This document shows positions 1-8,077 of a DNA stretch of 64,000 nucleotides, in pieces. Source of the stretch: Denitratimonas sp037478135 (GTDB lineage Bacteria > Pseudomonadota > Gammaproteobacteria > Xanthomonadales > Xanthomonadaceae). The stretch spans positions 62,001-126,000 of the forward strand of contig NZ_JBBHDV010000005.1 in NCBI RefSeq assembly GCF_037478135.1, in the 5' to 3' direction. Positions within the stretch are counted from its first letter, which is position 1; each line of letters opens with the position of its first letter. The notes beneath the pieces are model-generated. The model searched no databases. It saw nothing but the letters and a program-made list of their open reading frames with translations, and was not told where the DNA came from. Position numbers and translations under genes: made by a program.

Positions 1-205
1 GGATGCGCGGCGTGGCAGCCAGCACCGGCAGCCAATCGCGCACCGCCTCGAATCGTGCGGCCAGGTCGGCCGACGACGGCAGTCTCAGGCTCAGCCGCAA
101 CGGCCAGTTGATGACGTCATCGGCCACCGTGGCGCGCAGCAGCACCCCGCGATCCCACAGCCGCTGCACTTGCGCGCGCAGATCGGCGGGCGAGCTCCAG
201 CTCAT
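1..205 (-). CDS. jetD: Wadjet nuclease subunit JetD, N-terminal part (cut by window start)
   Basis: Only the first 68 codons are inside the window; the gene runs off the left edge. The N-terminus reads MSWSSPADLRAQVQRLWDRG and then a second segment ending ARFEAVRDWLPVL, which looks like the DUF3322 N-terminal domain of JetD. In known Wadjet systems JetD is the TOPRIM-fold nuclease that cuts circular DNA after extrusion by the JetABC motor; its catalytic domain (DUF2220) would lie outside the window. The ATG overlaps the jetC stop as ATGA, so the two are translationally coupled. The family call rests on this short segment plus the unmistakable jetABC context. Confidence 0.85.
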   Translation of the reverse strand, partial: MSWSSPADLRAQVQRLWDRGVLLRATVADDVINWPLRLSLRLPSSADLAARFEAVRDWLPVLAATPRI

Positions 206-3200
206 TCCCGGCTGCCCTGACTGGCGGCCTTTTGGGCCTGGTATTCCTCGATGCTCAGGCAACGCAGGCGCGAGTCGCGTCCACCCTCGTTGTGGACGAA
301 ACCGACGCTGGAAACGAACGGTTCGATGATGTGGATCTTCTGCAGTGGCGTGACGATCAGCAATTGCAGGTTCAGCTGCCGGAACAGCTCCAGCCCGTAC
401 TGCGCCGACTCGTCCGAACCGCGCCCGAAGGCTTCGTCGATCACCACGAAACGGAACGAACGCGAGCGCACCGCGCCCCATTCCAGGCCGAACTGGTAGG
501 CCAGGCTGGCGGCCAGCACGGTGTAGGCCAGCTTCTCCTTCTGTCCGCCGGATTTTCCGCCGGAATCGGAATAGTGCTCGTGTTCGGCATCGTCGGCGCG
601 CCAGCGTTCGCTGGCCGAGAACAGGAACCAGTTGCGCACATCGGTGACCTTGGCCATCCAGCGCCGGTCCGCGTCGGCCAGACCTTCGCGTCCGCGAAAA
701 CGGTCGATGATGGCCTTGACCTGGAGGAACTTGGCCTCCGAATACTGCTCGTCGGCCGAGCCGGTCAGCGCGCCTTCGGTGCAGGCCCGCAGATCCTGCT
801 GGAAGTCGCGGATTTCCGCATCCGGGCTGGGCTGCGCCAGCAGCCGGATGTAGCGGCCGGGGTTGTAGTCGATGGCATGCAGCGACTGGTTGATGCGCTC
901 CACACGCTCGCGGATGGTCTCGCGCTCGCGCGCCAGTTGCGCGTTGAAATTGGCGATTTCGTTGATCGTGTTGACGTTCAGCAGTTCCTTGAAACGCGCT
1001 TCGAAACGCGGCAGGTCGTCGCGGCCCAGCTCATCGAGCAGGCGCGCGTAATCGGGCAGCGCGGCCAGGCTGGCGTCCATCTCCACGCTCTCGGCCTTGA
1101 ACGCCTCGCGGAACGCGCCCATCGACTTGAGGATGCGTTCGGTCAGGCGCGCCAGGCGCTTGTCCTGCGCGTCGATCCGGTCCTGCAACCAGCGACGCAA
1201 ATCCTGCTCGCGGTTGTCGCAGGATTCGACCGTGAGCTGGTGCGCGCCCAGCGCCTCGGCGCGCCAGGCATCGAGGCGGGTGGTCAGGGCGTCATCGAGG
1301 AGAGTCTGGGCGGTGATGGCCGCGACCTGTTCGAGCAGGAATTGCGCCGCCTCGTGCCGGCTTCGGATTTCTCCGCGCTTGCCCTGGGCATCGCCGAGGC
1401 TGCTTTCGATTTCGACCAGGCGCGCTTGCGCCTCCTGCAACTGGCGCTCCAGTTCGCGCAGGATGTCGGAGGCGGCTTTCAGGCGGGCGTATTCCTCGCC
1501 CAGCGTGGCGATCTCGCGCGCCGGGGCATGCCAATCGATCTCGGTGTAGCGCGTGAACACTTCCAGCTTGGCCAGCGCCTCCAGTTGCCCCTGCAGCGCG
1601 TCGCGTTCGCGCCTGATGTCGGCGATGCGCTGGCCGAGCGCGGACAACTGCGCTTCCAGCTGTTCGCGCTGGTCGCGCAAGGCGCGCAGCTTGTCGGCAT
1701 TGCTCCAGCCCAGCACATAGCGGCGGCGGTCGTCGATGCGGTGGCGGTCGTCCTTCTCGTGCCGCCCGCCGGGGTCCTTGATCTGGCCGGCGCGGGTGAT
1801 GGCGCGCGCTTCGCGCCGGAACTGTTCGAGGCTGTCGCAGCAGGCCACGTCGAAACGCTGGCGCAGTTCGCGCTCCAGCCAGTCGTAATGCGGCGTATCA
1901 GGCTTGATCACGAGTTTGCGTGCCAGCGATTGCGGATGCAGCGACGGCAGCGCTGCGGCCTTGCGCGGGCGCAGGTGGAAGTACACCAGCCGCCCGTCCA
2001 GATGCTGGCGGTTCACCCAGTCGGCGACGGCGGCGTAGTGCGTATCGGGCACCAGCAGCGTGAGGCCGAAGCCGCGCAGCAGGCGTTCGGCGGCCCCTTG
2101 CCAATCGGCCTCATCCTCGCGCACCTGGATCAGCTCGCCAGCGAAGGGCAGCTCGTCCTCGGCGATGTCCAGGGCCGCGCACAGGGCGTCGCGAATGCGG
2201 ATCTGGGCGGTGTCGATATTGCTCCTGCGGCGTGCGAGGCTGTCGATTTCCGCGCTCAGTGCGGCATGCTCGTCCTTGCCCTTGCGGAAATGGAACGATT
2301 GCTCGTGCTCCGCGTTTTCCTGCTCGGCAATGTCGTTGCGCAAGGACGCGGCACGCGCGCCGATGGACTGCTGCCGGGCGATGAAGGCGGCCTCGTCACC
2401 AGGCAGCGGCTCGCCGATGCGGGCCAGCAGGCCGGCATAGTCTTCGGCCTTGCGCTGGCGCTGCTGCTTTTCCGATTCCAGATGGCGGATTTGCGCCGCC
2501 AGTTGCTGCAAGCGGTCGCCGCCGTTTTCGCGCAGCGCGCCTTGCAGGTTGGCGACATCGCTGCGGACGTTGTCGCGTTGTGTCGTCAGCGCTTCGATCT
2601 GGGCCTCGCAGCGTGTCGCTTCCTGGCCCAACAGTTCCAGCCGCCGCTCCAGCAGGCCGCCCTTGAGTCCGGCGAAATACGGCCGCAGCGCATCGCGGCC
2701 TTCGCGCAGCACGGCGATTTCCGCCGCCAGTTCCGCGTGCTGGCGGCCATCCTCCACCAGCGGCGTCAGCAGTTCGATCTGGCGCTTGGCCTTGAGCACG
2801 GCCTGATGGGCGCGATCCAGATCGTCGAAATGCCCGATCAATGCCTCGATCCGCGCGCCGACATCGAACGGTTCCAGCATGTGGTGGCGCACGAAGTCGG
2901 TCAGGTTGCCGATCGACTTCATCGAAACCGTCTGGTGGAACAGCTCCAGCGCCTGCTCGTGCTCGATGCCGAAACGGCGCCGGAACCACGCGCCATACGG
3001 CGGAAAGGTGTCCGACAACTCGCAACCGACGGCCCGCAGCCGTCTCCGCAGCGCATTGATTTCATTGCCGAAGCCGGAAAAATCCTTGCTGATGGACAGC
3101 GCCCGTTCGGCGGCGACGAACAGGCGCTGCGGCTGGCCTTGCGGTTCCTTGAACCAGAACACCTGGGCCAGCGTCACCGCCTGGTCGTAACCTTCGTTGC

Positions 3201-3582
3201 GGAACACGCCGAGGATCACCGAGTAGCTCGACGTCTCGCGCAGCGCCACCGCCCGCGCGCTGCCGGAGGTTTCGTGGCGTTCGCTCTTGTAATGGCCCAG
3301 CACATAGGAACGCAGCGAACGCTCGCGCGCGTCGGCCCCGGCGGCCTTGTTGTAGGCCACCCGCTGCGCCGGCACCAGCAAGGTGGTGACCGCATCCACC
3401 AGCGTGGATTTTCCCGAACCGATGTCGCCGGTCAGCAGACCGTTGCGACCGGCCAGGTCATAGCTCCAGACATGGCGGTCGAAGGTTCCCCAGTTCAGCA
3501 CTTCCAGTTGATGCAGGCGGAAGCCGACGCGACGCTCGTCGGCAACGAAATCCAGCCCCGGCATCTGCGGCTCGCCGTTCAT
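202..3582 (-). CDS. jetC: Wadjet SMC-like ATPase JetC
   Basis: An 1126-residue SMC/MukB-like ATPase, the motor subunit of the Wadjet plasmid-restriction complex. Visible features are a Walker A at residues 52-60 (GDIGSGKST), a long Gln/Glu/Arg-rich coiled coil over roughly 280-950 interrupted by a hinge-like segment near 500-620, an ABC signature SGGQKEKLAY at 1011-1020 and a Walker B FVVIDEAF near 1045-1052. All ATPase motifs are intact, so the gene looks functional. I start it at ATG 3582 because that makes an ATGA overlap with the jetB stop; the open frame continues upstream only inside jetB. Order jetA-jetB-jetC-jetD on one strand is the type I Wadjet layout. Confidence 0.93.
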   Translation of the reverse strand: MNGEPQMPGLDFVADERRVGFRLHQLEVLNWGTFDRHVWSYDLAGRNGLLTGDIGSGKSTLVDAVTTLLVPAQRVAYNKAAGADARERSLRSYVLGHYKSERHETSGSARAVALRETSSYSVILGVFRNEGYDQAVTLAQVFWFKEPQGQPQRLFVAAERALSISKDFSGFGNEINALRRRLRAVGCELSDTFPPYGAWFRRRFGIEHEQALELFHQTVSMKSIGNLTDFVRHHMLEPFDVGARIEALIGHFDDLDRAHQAVLKAKRQIELLTPLVEDGRQHAELAAEIAVLREGRDALRPYFAGLKGGLLERRLELLGQEATRCEAQIEALTTQRDNVRSDVANLQGALRENGGDRLQQLAAQIRHLESEKQQRQRKAEDYAGLLARIGEPLPGDEAAFIARQQSIGARAASLRNDIAEQENAEHEQSFHFRKGKDEHAALSAEIDSLARRRSNIDTAQIRIRDALCAALDIAEDELPFAGELIQVREDEADWQGAAERLLRGFGLTLLVPDTHYAAVADWVNRQHLDGRLVYFHLRPRKAAALPSLHPQSLARKLVIKPDTPHYDWLERELRQRFDVACCDSLEQFRREARAITRAGQIKDPGGRHEKDDRHRIDDRRRYVLGWSNADKLRALRDQREQLEAQLSALGQRIADIRRERDALQGQLEALAKLEVFTRYTEIDWHAPAREIATLGEEYARLKAASDILRELERQLQEAQARLVEIESSLGDAQGKRGEIRSRHEAAQFLLEQVAAITAQTLLDDALTTRLDAWRAEALGAHQLTVESCDNREQDLRRWLQDRIDAQDKRLARLTERILKSMGAFREAFKAESVEMDASLAALPDYARLLDELGRDDLPRFEARFKELLNVNTINEIANFNAQLARERETIRERVERINQSLHAIDYNPGRYIRLLAQPSPDAEIRDFQQDLRACTEGALTGSADEQYSEAKFLQVKAIIDRFRGREGLADADRRWMAKVTDVRNWFLFSASERWRADDAEHEHYSDSGGKSGGQKEKLAYTVLAASLAYQFGLEWGAVRSRSFRFVVIDEAFGRGSDESAQYGLELFRQLNLQLLIVTPLQKIHIIEPFVSSVGFVHNEGGRDSRLRCLSIEEYQAQKAASQGSRE

Positions 3583-4262
3583 GCCTCGCCGCCCTCCGCA
3601 GCCGGTGCCGACAAGGCCGTGCGATAGGTTTCCAGCCGCGCATCGAATTCCGCCAGCCACTGCGCATCGACGAACGCCTTGAGGATGCGTCGCACCTCGT
3701 AAGGCCCGGCATCGGCGCGGCTGCCGCCGCCGGCCTGTTTGAGCCGACGCAGGAATCCCAGTTCCACCACCTTGGTGATGATGCTGTCCACCTGATCCAC
3801 CAGCCGTGCCTCGTTGCTGCCTTCGGGGAGGAATACCCGCACCATCTCGACCAGTTCGTCGCGGGTCAACACCAGCCGGGTATCGCCGCCGCCGGCATCG
3901 AATTCGGCCAGGCGCTTGCGCAGCAGCGCCAGCATCAGACTGACCGGATAGGACAGCGCACGCCGTGCGATCAGACGCGGCGGACGCGGCCCGGGCTGGT
4001 CTTCATCCGGATCGGGCCGACTCTTCAGGAAGGCGTGGCCCTCGGCTTCGTCGAGCACCAGCTCCAGCAGCAACACGGCGGCCTGTTCGCGCACCCGCGC
4101 CTGCAGGCGCAGCAGGCTGTCCCACTGGGCTTCGTCGTCTTCGCGATGCAGCACGCCCTTGAGCAAGGCCACCATCAGCCGCGAGAGCGCAGGCACGGGA
4201 TGGCCCGTCCCACCCGGGGCGGCGGCGTTGTTGTCAGTTGCTTCCATGTCCTGGTTTTCCAT
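3579..4262 (-). CDS. jetB: Wadjet subunit JetB (DUF4194, kite/MukE-like)
   Basis: A 227-residue protein in the position and of the size expected for JetB, the MukE-like winged-helix kite subunit that dimerises and binds the JetA kleisin. The C-terminal half contains VRVFLPEGSNEARLVDQVDS and a conserved stretch on preparing the next helix (VVELGFLRRL) typical of DUF4194. It begins 9 nt after the jetA stop, with a GAGG Shine-Dalgarno inside the end of jetA, and ends in an ATGA overlap with jetC. An alternative in-frame ATG lies five codons downstream at 4247. Assignment is from sequence pattern plus operon context. Confidence 0.88.
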   Translation of the reverse strand: MENQDMEATDNNAAAPGGTGHPVPALSRLMVALLKGVLHREDDEAQWDSLLRLQARVREQAAVLLLELVLDEAEGHAFLKSRPDPDEDQPGPRPPRLIARRALSYPVSLMLALLRKRLAEFDAGGGDTRLVLTRDELVEMVRVFLPEGSNEARLVDQVDSIITKVVELGFLRRLKQAGGGSRADAGPYEVRRILKAFVDAQWLAEFDARLETYRTALSAPAAEGGEA

Positions 4263-4271
4263 TCCGCCGCC

Positions 4272-5738
4272 TCAGCGCAGGAAGATCACGCGCGGCAAAC
4301 GTGCCTCGCGTTGCACGGGCTGACCGGCCGCGTCATGCGCCTGCCAGCGGATCGTGTCCTGCACGCTCTCGTCCACGGTGGCACGTACATCCTGCAAGCT
4401 GCCGCTGCCTGCGTGGGCCAGTTCCAGATAGGCCACCAGCTCGGCCAATCCGTTGCGCAGCGGCATCTCCTCAACCAGCGCATGCAACGAGACCTGGCTG
4501 CTGCCGCGCAGCGCCTGCCGGATGTTCGCCGACAACCGCGCCTTGTCCACCACGATCTGCTCGAACAGGCGTGCGGTGTCGATGTCGTCATCGCCCTGCT
4601 CGGGCAGCAGTTGTTCCAGCCGCAGCCGGGCCTTGGGCGAAAACAGCGGGCGCTCCAGCGGCAGCGCGATATCCGCACCGATCCCGTCGATCTGCATCAC
4701 GTCCCCGCGCAGTGCCGTCTGGCGCAGGGCCAGCGCCTTGCTTTCGATGCCGCGCAAAAGGTCCAGGATGCGGCGGTTTTCCTGGAACACGCGGTCATCC
4801 AGGAAGCGCCGCAGTTGCTGCGACAACTGCGCCACGGTGCGCTGGGTGTGCTCGCCGGCTTCCAGCCAGTCGTGGTGCATGCGGCGGGTGCGCGGTTCGG
4901 GTTTGAGCTCGATCACCTGCGGCAGCGCCAATGCGCGCTCCAGATGTTCGCTCAGGGCTTCCTGCCGACTGCTGGACATCAGGAAATCCCAGAACGCGCG
5001 GAAGCTGCGGCCCTGGTCCGAATCGGCAATGGCATCGCGCTCACCCATGATGCTGTCCAGCAGTTCACCCTTGCTGCCATCCCACAGCGCGATCTTCTCG
5101 CGCACGCTGCGGTCGAGTTGGCGGAAGTTGTGTTCCACCTCGCGGAAATCGGCGAGCAGTTCGCGCGCCAGTTGTTGGAACTGGAGAAAACGCTCCTTGA
5201 TCGAGGTGTCGTCCAGCAGCGGTACTTCACCGGCCTGGGCGCGGGCGATATCGGCATCCAGTTGCGCCCGCTTGCGCTGCAATTCCTGCACGCGCCGTGC
5301 CGGATCGGACTCGGTACCGGCACTGATCTGCTCCAGCAGCGCGAACAGGGTCAGCAGGCGCGATTCGGTGCCAACGAACGGCCGCTCGGTCAGGGTGACC
5401 AGCCAGGTGATCGCCTTTTCCGTGGCCGGAGTCAGGTCGAACTGCGCTTCATCGGTGCCCGGTTTGTAGAACTTGCGCAGCCAGCCCTTGTCCGGTGCCG
5501 CCCAGTCGTTCAGATAATCCTGCGCGCGCTTGGGATAGGCCGCCTCGCCCAACTGTTCGCGCAAGGCGAAAAGATCGTCCTCCAGCGCCTGCACCAGATC
5601 GGCCTCGCGCATCGTGCGCACGTTCGGCAGCACGAAAACGCGTCGGAGAAAGCTGGCCACCAGCGGCGCATGCGGCGAGGCCAGCAGCCGCCAGGCCGGA
5701 TGGCGGTCGCGCAGGGTGGCGAGGGTGGCGTGATCCAT
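4272..5738 (-). CDS. jetA: Wadjet subunit JetA (DUF3375, kleisin/MukF-like)
   Basis: A 488-residue protein matching JetA, the kleisin-like scaffold of Wadjet type I: N-terminal winged-helix region starting MDHATLATLRDRHPAWRLL, a central coiled-coil segment near residues 180-260, and a C-terminal winged-helix domain with LPLERPLFSPKARLRLE. The open frame extends upstream to 6035, into the NYN gene, but family members begin with a short Met-x-h-LRxxHPAWRLL lead, so ATG 5738 is preferred. There is no strong Shine-Dalgarno. A TACAAT -10-like box lies about 45 nt upstream, so jetABCD may have its own promoter rather than depend on read-through from the NYN gene. Confidence 0.9.
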   Translation of the reverse strand: MDHATLATLRDRHPAWRLLASPHAPLVASFLRRVFVLPNVRTMREADLVQALEDDLFALREQLGEAAYPKRAQDYLNDWAAPDKGWLRKFYKPGTDEAQFDLTPATEKAITWLVTLTERPFVGTESRLLTLFALLEQISAGTESDPARRVQELQRKRAQLDADIARAQAGEVPLLDDTSIKERFLQFQQLARELLADFREVEHNFRQLDRSVREKIALWDGSKGELLDSIMGERDAIADSDQGRSFRAFWDFLMSSSRQEALSEHLERALALPQVIELKPEPRTRRMHHDWLEAGEHTQRTVAQLSQQLRRFLDDRVFQENRRILDLLRGIESKALALRQTALRGDVMQIDGIGADIALPLERPLFSPKARLRLEQLLPEQGDDDIDTARLFEQIVVDKARLSANIRQALRGSSQVSLHALVEEMPLRNGLAELVAYLELAHAGSGSLQDVRATVDESVQDTIRWQAHDAAGQPVQREARLPRVIFLR

Positions 5739-5783
5739 GGGGAGACGAATGTGCCCGTATGTCGGATTCGGAACGTACTCCAG

Positions 5784-5789
5784 ATTGTA
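5784..5789 (-). promoter_or_regulatory. candidate -10 box for jetABCD
   Basis: TACAAT on the minus strand about 45 nt upstream of jetA, in the 112-nt gap after the NYN gene. The hexamer 17 nt upstream (TGTGGC) is a poor -35, so this is a weak prediction. The same -10 hexamer occurs upstream of rpsB, pyrH and miaB in this window. Confidence 0.35.
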
Positions 5790-5850
5790 GCGGCGCGGTG
5801 TTGTCAGCCACACGCAGTCCACGCTTGGCTTCAACAGCCCGCACGGACTC

Positions 5851-6624
5851 CTAGGATTTCTTCGCCAATCCCACCCGCCAGTGCCCTTGCGCGGCCTGCT
5901 GTACTTCCAGCAAGTCGTAGCTGCGCAGCATGTCCAGCAGACCGGAGTGGCCGTAGGTCTTGGGGCTGAAGTCGGGGTTGGTGCGACGCAGGTAATTGCC
6001 CAGCGCGCCGAGATCGACGGTGCCGTCGGAGGCATCGCCGGCCAGCATCGAGACCGCGTTCACGATCAGGCGCGGACGGCGCTTGGATTGGGAGCGGGCG
6101 CTGTCGTCGCTATCGGCGCGTTTCAGGCTGGCGCGGCTTTCGGGTTTTTCCGGCGCACCACTGTCGTCATCGCCACTGTCCATGTCCGGCGACCATTCGA
6201 AGAAATGATCGCTGGCATTGCGTAGCGCCTTCGGAGTCTTGGCCTCGCCGGCGATACACAGCACCGAGCCGCGTTCGCGTAGCTTGCGGCACAGATAGGC
6301 GAAATCCGAATCGCTGGTGACCAGGCAGAAGGTGTCGACGCGCTCGTCGAACAGCAGCTCCATCGCGTCCAGCGCCAGCGCGATGTCGGCGGTGTTCTTG
6401 CCGCTGGCGTACTGGTATTGCAGGCACGGGGTGAACGCCAGTTCCACCAGGGTATCCTTCCAGCGCCCGGACAGCGTGCCGGGGTTGCCGTAGCCACGCC
6501 GCACCACGACGCGCCCGAACTGCGCGACGAAACGCAGCGCGTGTTCGACGATCTCCGGCTGCACATTGTCGCAGTCCACCAGTACCGCCACCCGGCCTTC
6601 GCTGGACTCGGCTTCCATCATCAT
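5851..6624 (-). CDS. NYN-domain putative ribonuclease with C-terminal LOTUS (OST-HTH) domain
   Basis: A 257-residue PIN-like NYN protein (LabA/DUF88 type). The acidic active-site positions are visible: D17 and D19 in VLVDCDN, D80 in NTADIALALD, and D105/D107 in LVTSDSDF. After a low-complexity Asp/Ser/Arg linker (about 145-180) the C-terminal 75 residues (IVNAVSMLAGDASDGTVDLG ... TYGHSGLLDMLRSYDLLEV) look like a LOTUS/OST-HTH RNA-binding domain. The family is predicted to cleave or bind structured RNA; its substrate is unknown. A GGGAG Shine-Dalgarno precedes a run of three ATGs, so the exact start is uncertain by two codons. It lies between hisI and jetA on the same strand; whether it belongs to the Wadjet island is not shown by the sequence. 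Confidence 0.85.
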   Translation of the reverse strand: MMMEAESSEGRVAVLVDCDNVQPEIVEHALRFVAQFGRVVVRRGYGNPGTLSGRWKDTLVELAFTPCLQYQYASGKNTADIALALDAMELLFDERVDTFCLVTSDSDFAYLCRKLRERGSVLCIAGEAKTPKALRNASDHFFEWSPDMDSGDDDSGAPEKPESRASLKRADSDDSARSQSKRRPRLIVNAVSMLAGDASDGTVDLGALGNYLRRTNPDFSPKTYGHSGLLDMLRSYDLLEVQQAAQGHWRVGLAKKS

Positions 6625-6690
6625 CGCGCTCCCGTATCCCGGACTGGATCAGGCCACGACGATACCACCGCAGTGAAAAATCACGGGCTT

Positions 6691-7311
6691 TCAGCCGCCG
6701 TGGCGCTGGCGCAGCACCTCCACCGCATCGGCCAGCGACAGGCCGGAAGCGCGCAGCAGCACGATCAGGTGATAGAGCAGATCGGCGGCTTCGTTCTTGA
6801 GTTCTTCGGTATCTCGCACGGTGGCGGCCAGCGCGGTTTCCACGCCCTCCTCGCCGACCTTCTGCGCGATGCGCTTGATGCCCGATTCGAACAGTTTGGT
6901 GGTGTAGCTGCCTGCCGGCCGCTCGCGTTCGCGCTGCGTGATGAAGGCATCCAGCCCGGCCAGGAAATCCTGCGGCGCACCCGGAAAACAGCTCGCGCGC
7001 CCGAGGTGGCAGGTGGGGCCGGCCGGATGTGCCTGCACCAGCAGCGTGTCGGCATCGCAATCGGTTTCGATGCGGACAAGTTTCAGGACATGGCCGGATC
7101 TTTCGCCCTTGGTCCACAATCGCTGCTTGCTGCGACTGAAGAAGGTGACGCGTCCACTGTCACAGGTCGCGGACAGCGCCGCGCGGTCCATATAGCCGAG
7201 CATCAGCACGCGCCGGTTGTCCGCGTCCTGCACGATCACCGGCAGCAGGCCGTCCTGCTTCTCCCAGGCCAGTGCATCGGGATCGAACGATGCAAGGATT
7301 TCATTCGCCAT
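6691..7311 (-). CDS. hisI: bifunctional phosphoribosyl-AMP cyclohydrolase / phosphoribosyl-ATP pyrophosphatase
   Basis: A 206-residue HisIE fusion catalysing steps 2 and 3 of histidine synthesis. The N-terminal cyclohydrolase (about 1-110) shows GYMDRAAL, TFFSRSKQRLWTKGE and the metal-binding pattern DCDADTLLVQ ... GPTCH. The C-terminal MazG-like pyrophosphatase (about 118-206) shows SYTTKLFESG, KVGEEGVET and NEAADLLYHL. Start ATG 7311 overlaps the hisF end by 11 nt. This is the last gene of the his operon; the NYN gene follows 66 nt downstream. Confidence 0.97.
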   Translation of the reverse strand: MANEILASFDPDALAWEKQDGLLPVIVQDADNRRVLMLGYMDRAALSATCDSGRVTFFSRSKQRLWTKGERSGHVLKLVRIETDCDADTLLVQAHPAGPTCHLGRASCFPGAPQDFLAGLDAFITQRERERPAGSYTTKLFESGIKRIAQKVGEEGVETALAATVRDTEELKNEAADLLYHLIVLLRASGLSLADAVEVLRQRHGG

Positions 7312-8077
7312 TGCGCACCTCCACGCCAGCGCCGGCCAGTTCGCGTTTGAGTTGTGGAATCGCCACCGCGCCGGAATGGAACACGCTGGCGGCCAGCGCC
7401 GCATCGACATCGGCCTGGCGGAACACATCGATGAAATGCGCGATGACACCAGCACCACCGGACGCCACCAGCGGCACCCGGCACACCGCACGCGCGGCGG
7501 CGAGCTGTTCGATGTCGTAACCCGTGCGCACGCCGTCCGAACCCATGCAGTTGAGCACGATCTCCCCTGCCCCGCGCTGCTGCGCTTCAACAATCCAGTC
7601 CAGCGTGCGGCGCACATGGCTGCGGGTCGCGTCCGGGTCGCCGGTATGGCTGCGCACGCGCCACTGGCCATCGGCATCGCGCAGGCTGTCGATGCCCACC
7701 ACCACGCATTGCACGCCGAACGCGTCGGCCAGTTCGGAAATCAGTTCCGGCCGCTCCAGCGCGGGAGTGTTGATCGAAATCTTGTCGGCACCGGCATGCA
7801 GCACGGCGCGCGCATCGTCCACGCTGCGGATGCCGCCGGCCACGCAGAACGGAATGTCGATCAGCCGCGCCACGCGCTCGACCCAGGCGCGATCCACGCT
7901 GCGACCCTGCGGGCTGGCGCTGATGTCATAGAACACCAACTCATCCGCGCCTTCATCGCGGTAGCGCGCGGCCAATTCTTCGATGCCGCCCATGTCGACG
8001 TGATCGCGGAAACGCACGCCCTTGACCACGCGGCCATCGCGCACGTCCAGACAGGGCACGATGCGACGGCTCAGCAT
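7301..8077 (-). CDS. hisF: imidazole glycerol phosphate synthase cyclase subunit
   Basis: A 258-residue (beta/alpha)8 barrel starting MLSRRIVPCLDVRDGRVVKG, which carries the first catalytic Asp; the second lies in a VGIDSLRDADG-type segment. With HisH it converts PRFAR and ammonia to IGP and AICAR. The open frame extends upstream to 8143, but the canonical MLSRRIVPCLD start at 8077 gives a 7-nt overlap with hisA. Normal length for the family. Confidence 0.97.
   Translation of the reverse strand: MLSRRIVPCLDVRDGRVVKGVRFRDHVDMGGIEELAARYRDEGADELVFYDISASPQGRSVDRAWVERVARLIDIPFCVAGGIRSVDDARAVLHAGADKISINTPALERPELISELADAFGVQCVVVGIDSLRDADGQWRVRSHTGDPDATRSHVRRTLDWIVEAQQRGAGEIVLNCMGSDGVRTGYDIEQLAAARAVCRVPLVASGGAGVIAHFIDVFRQADVDAALAASVFHSGAVAIPQLKRELAGAGVEVRNGE

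Noticed and set aside
232..3627. Long plus-strand open frame (1131 codons) opposite jetC
   Set aside because: It is a GC-bias shadow on the complement of jetC, which has intact SMC motifs; the antisense product has no recognisable domain.
4035..5969. Long plus-strand open frame opposite jetA/jetB
   Set aside because: Antisense shadow of the Wadjet genes, Gln/Arg/His-rich with no family pattern.
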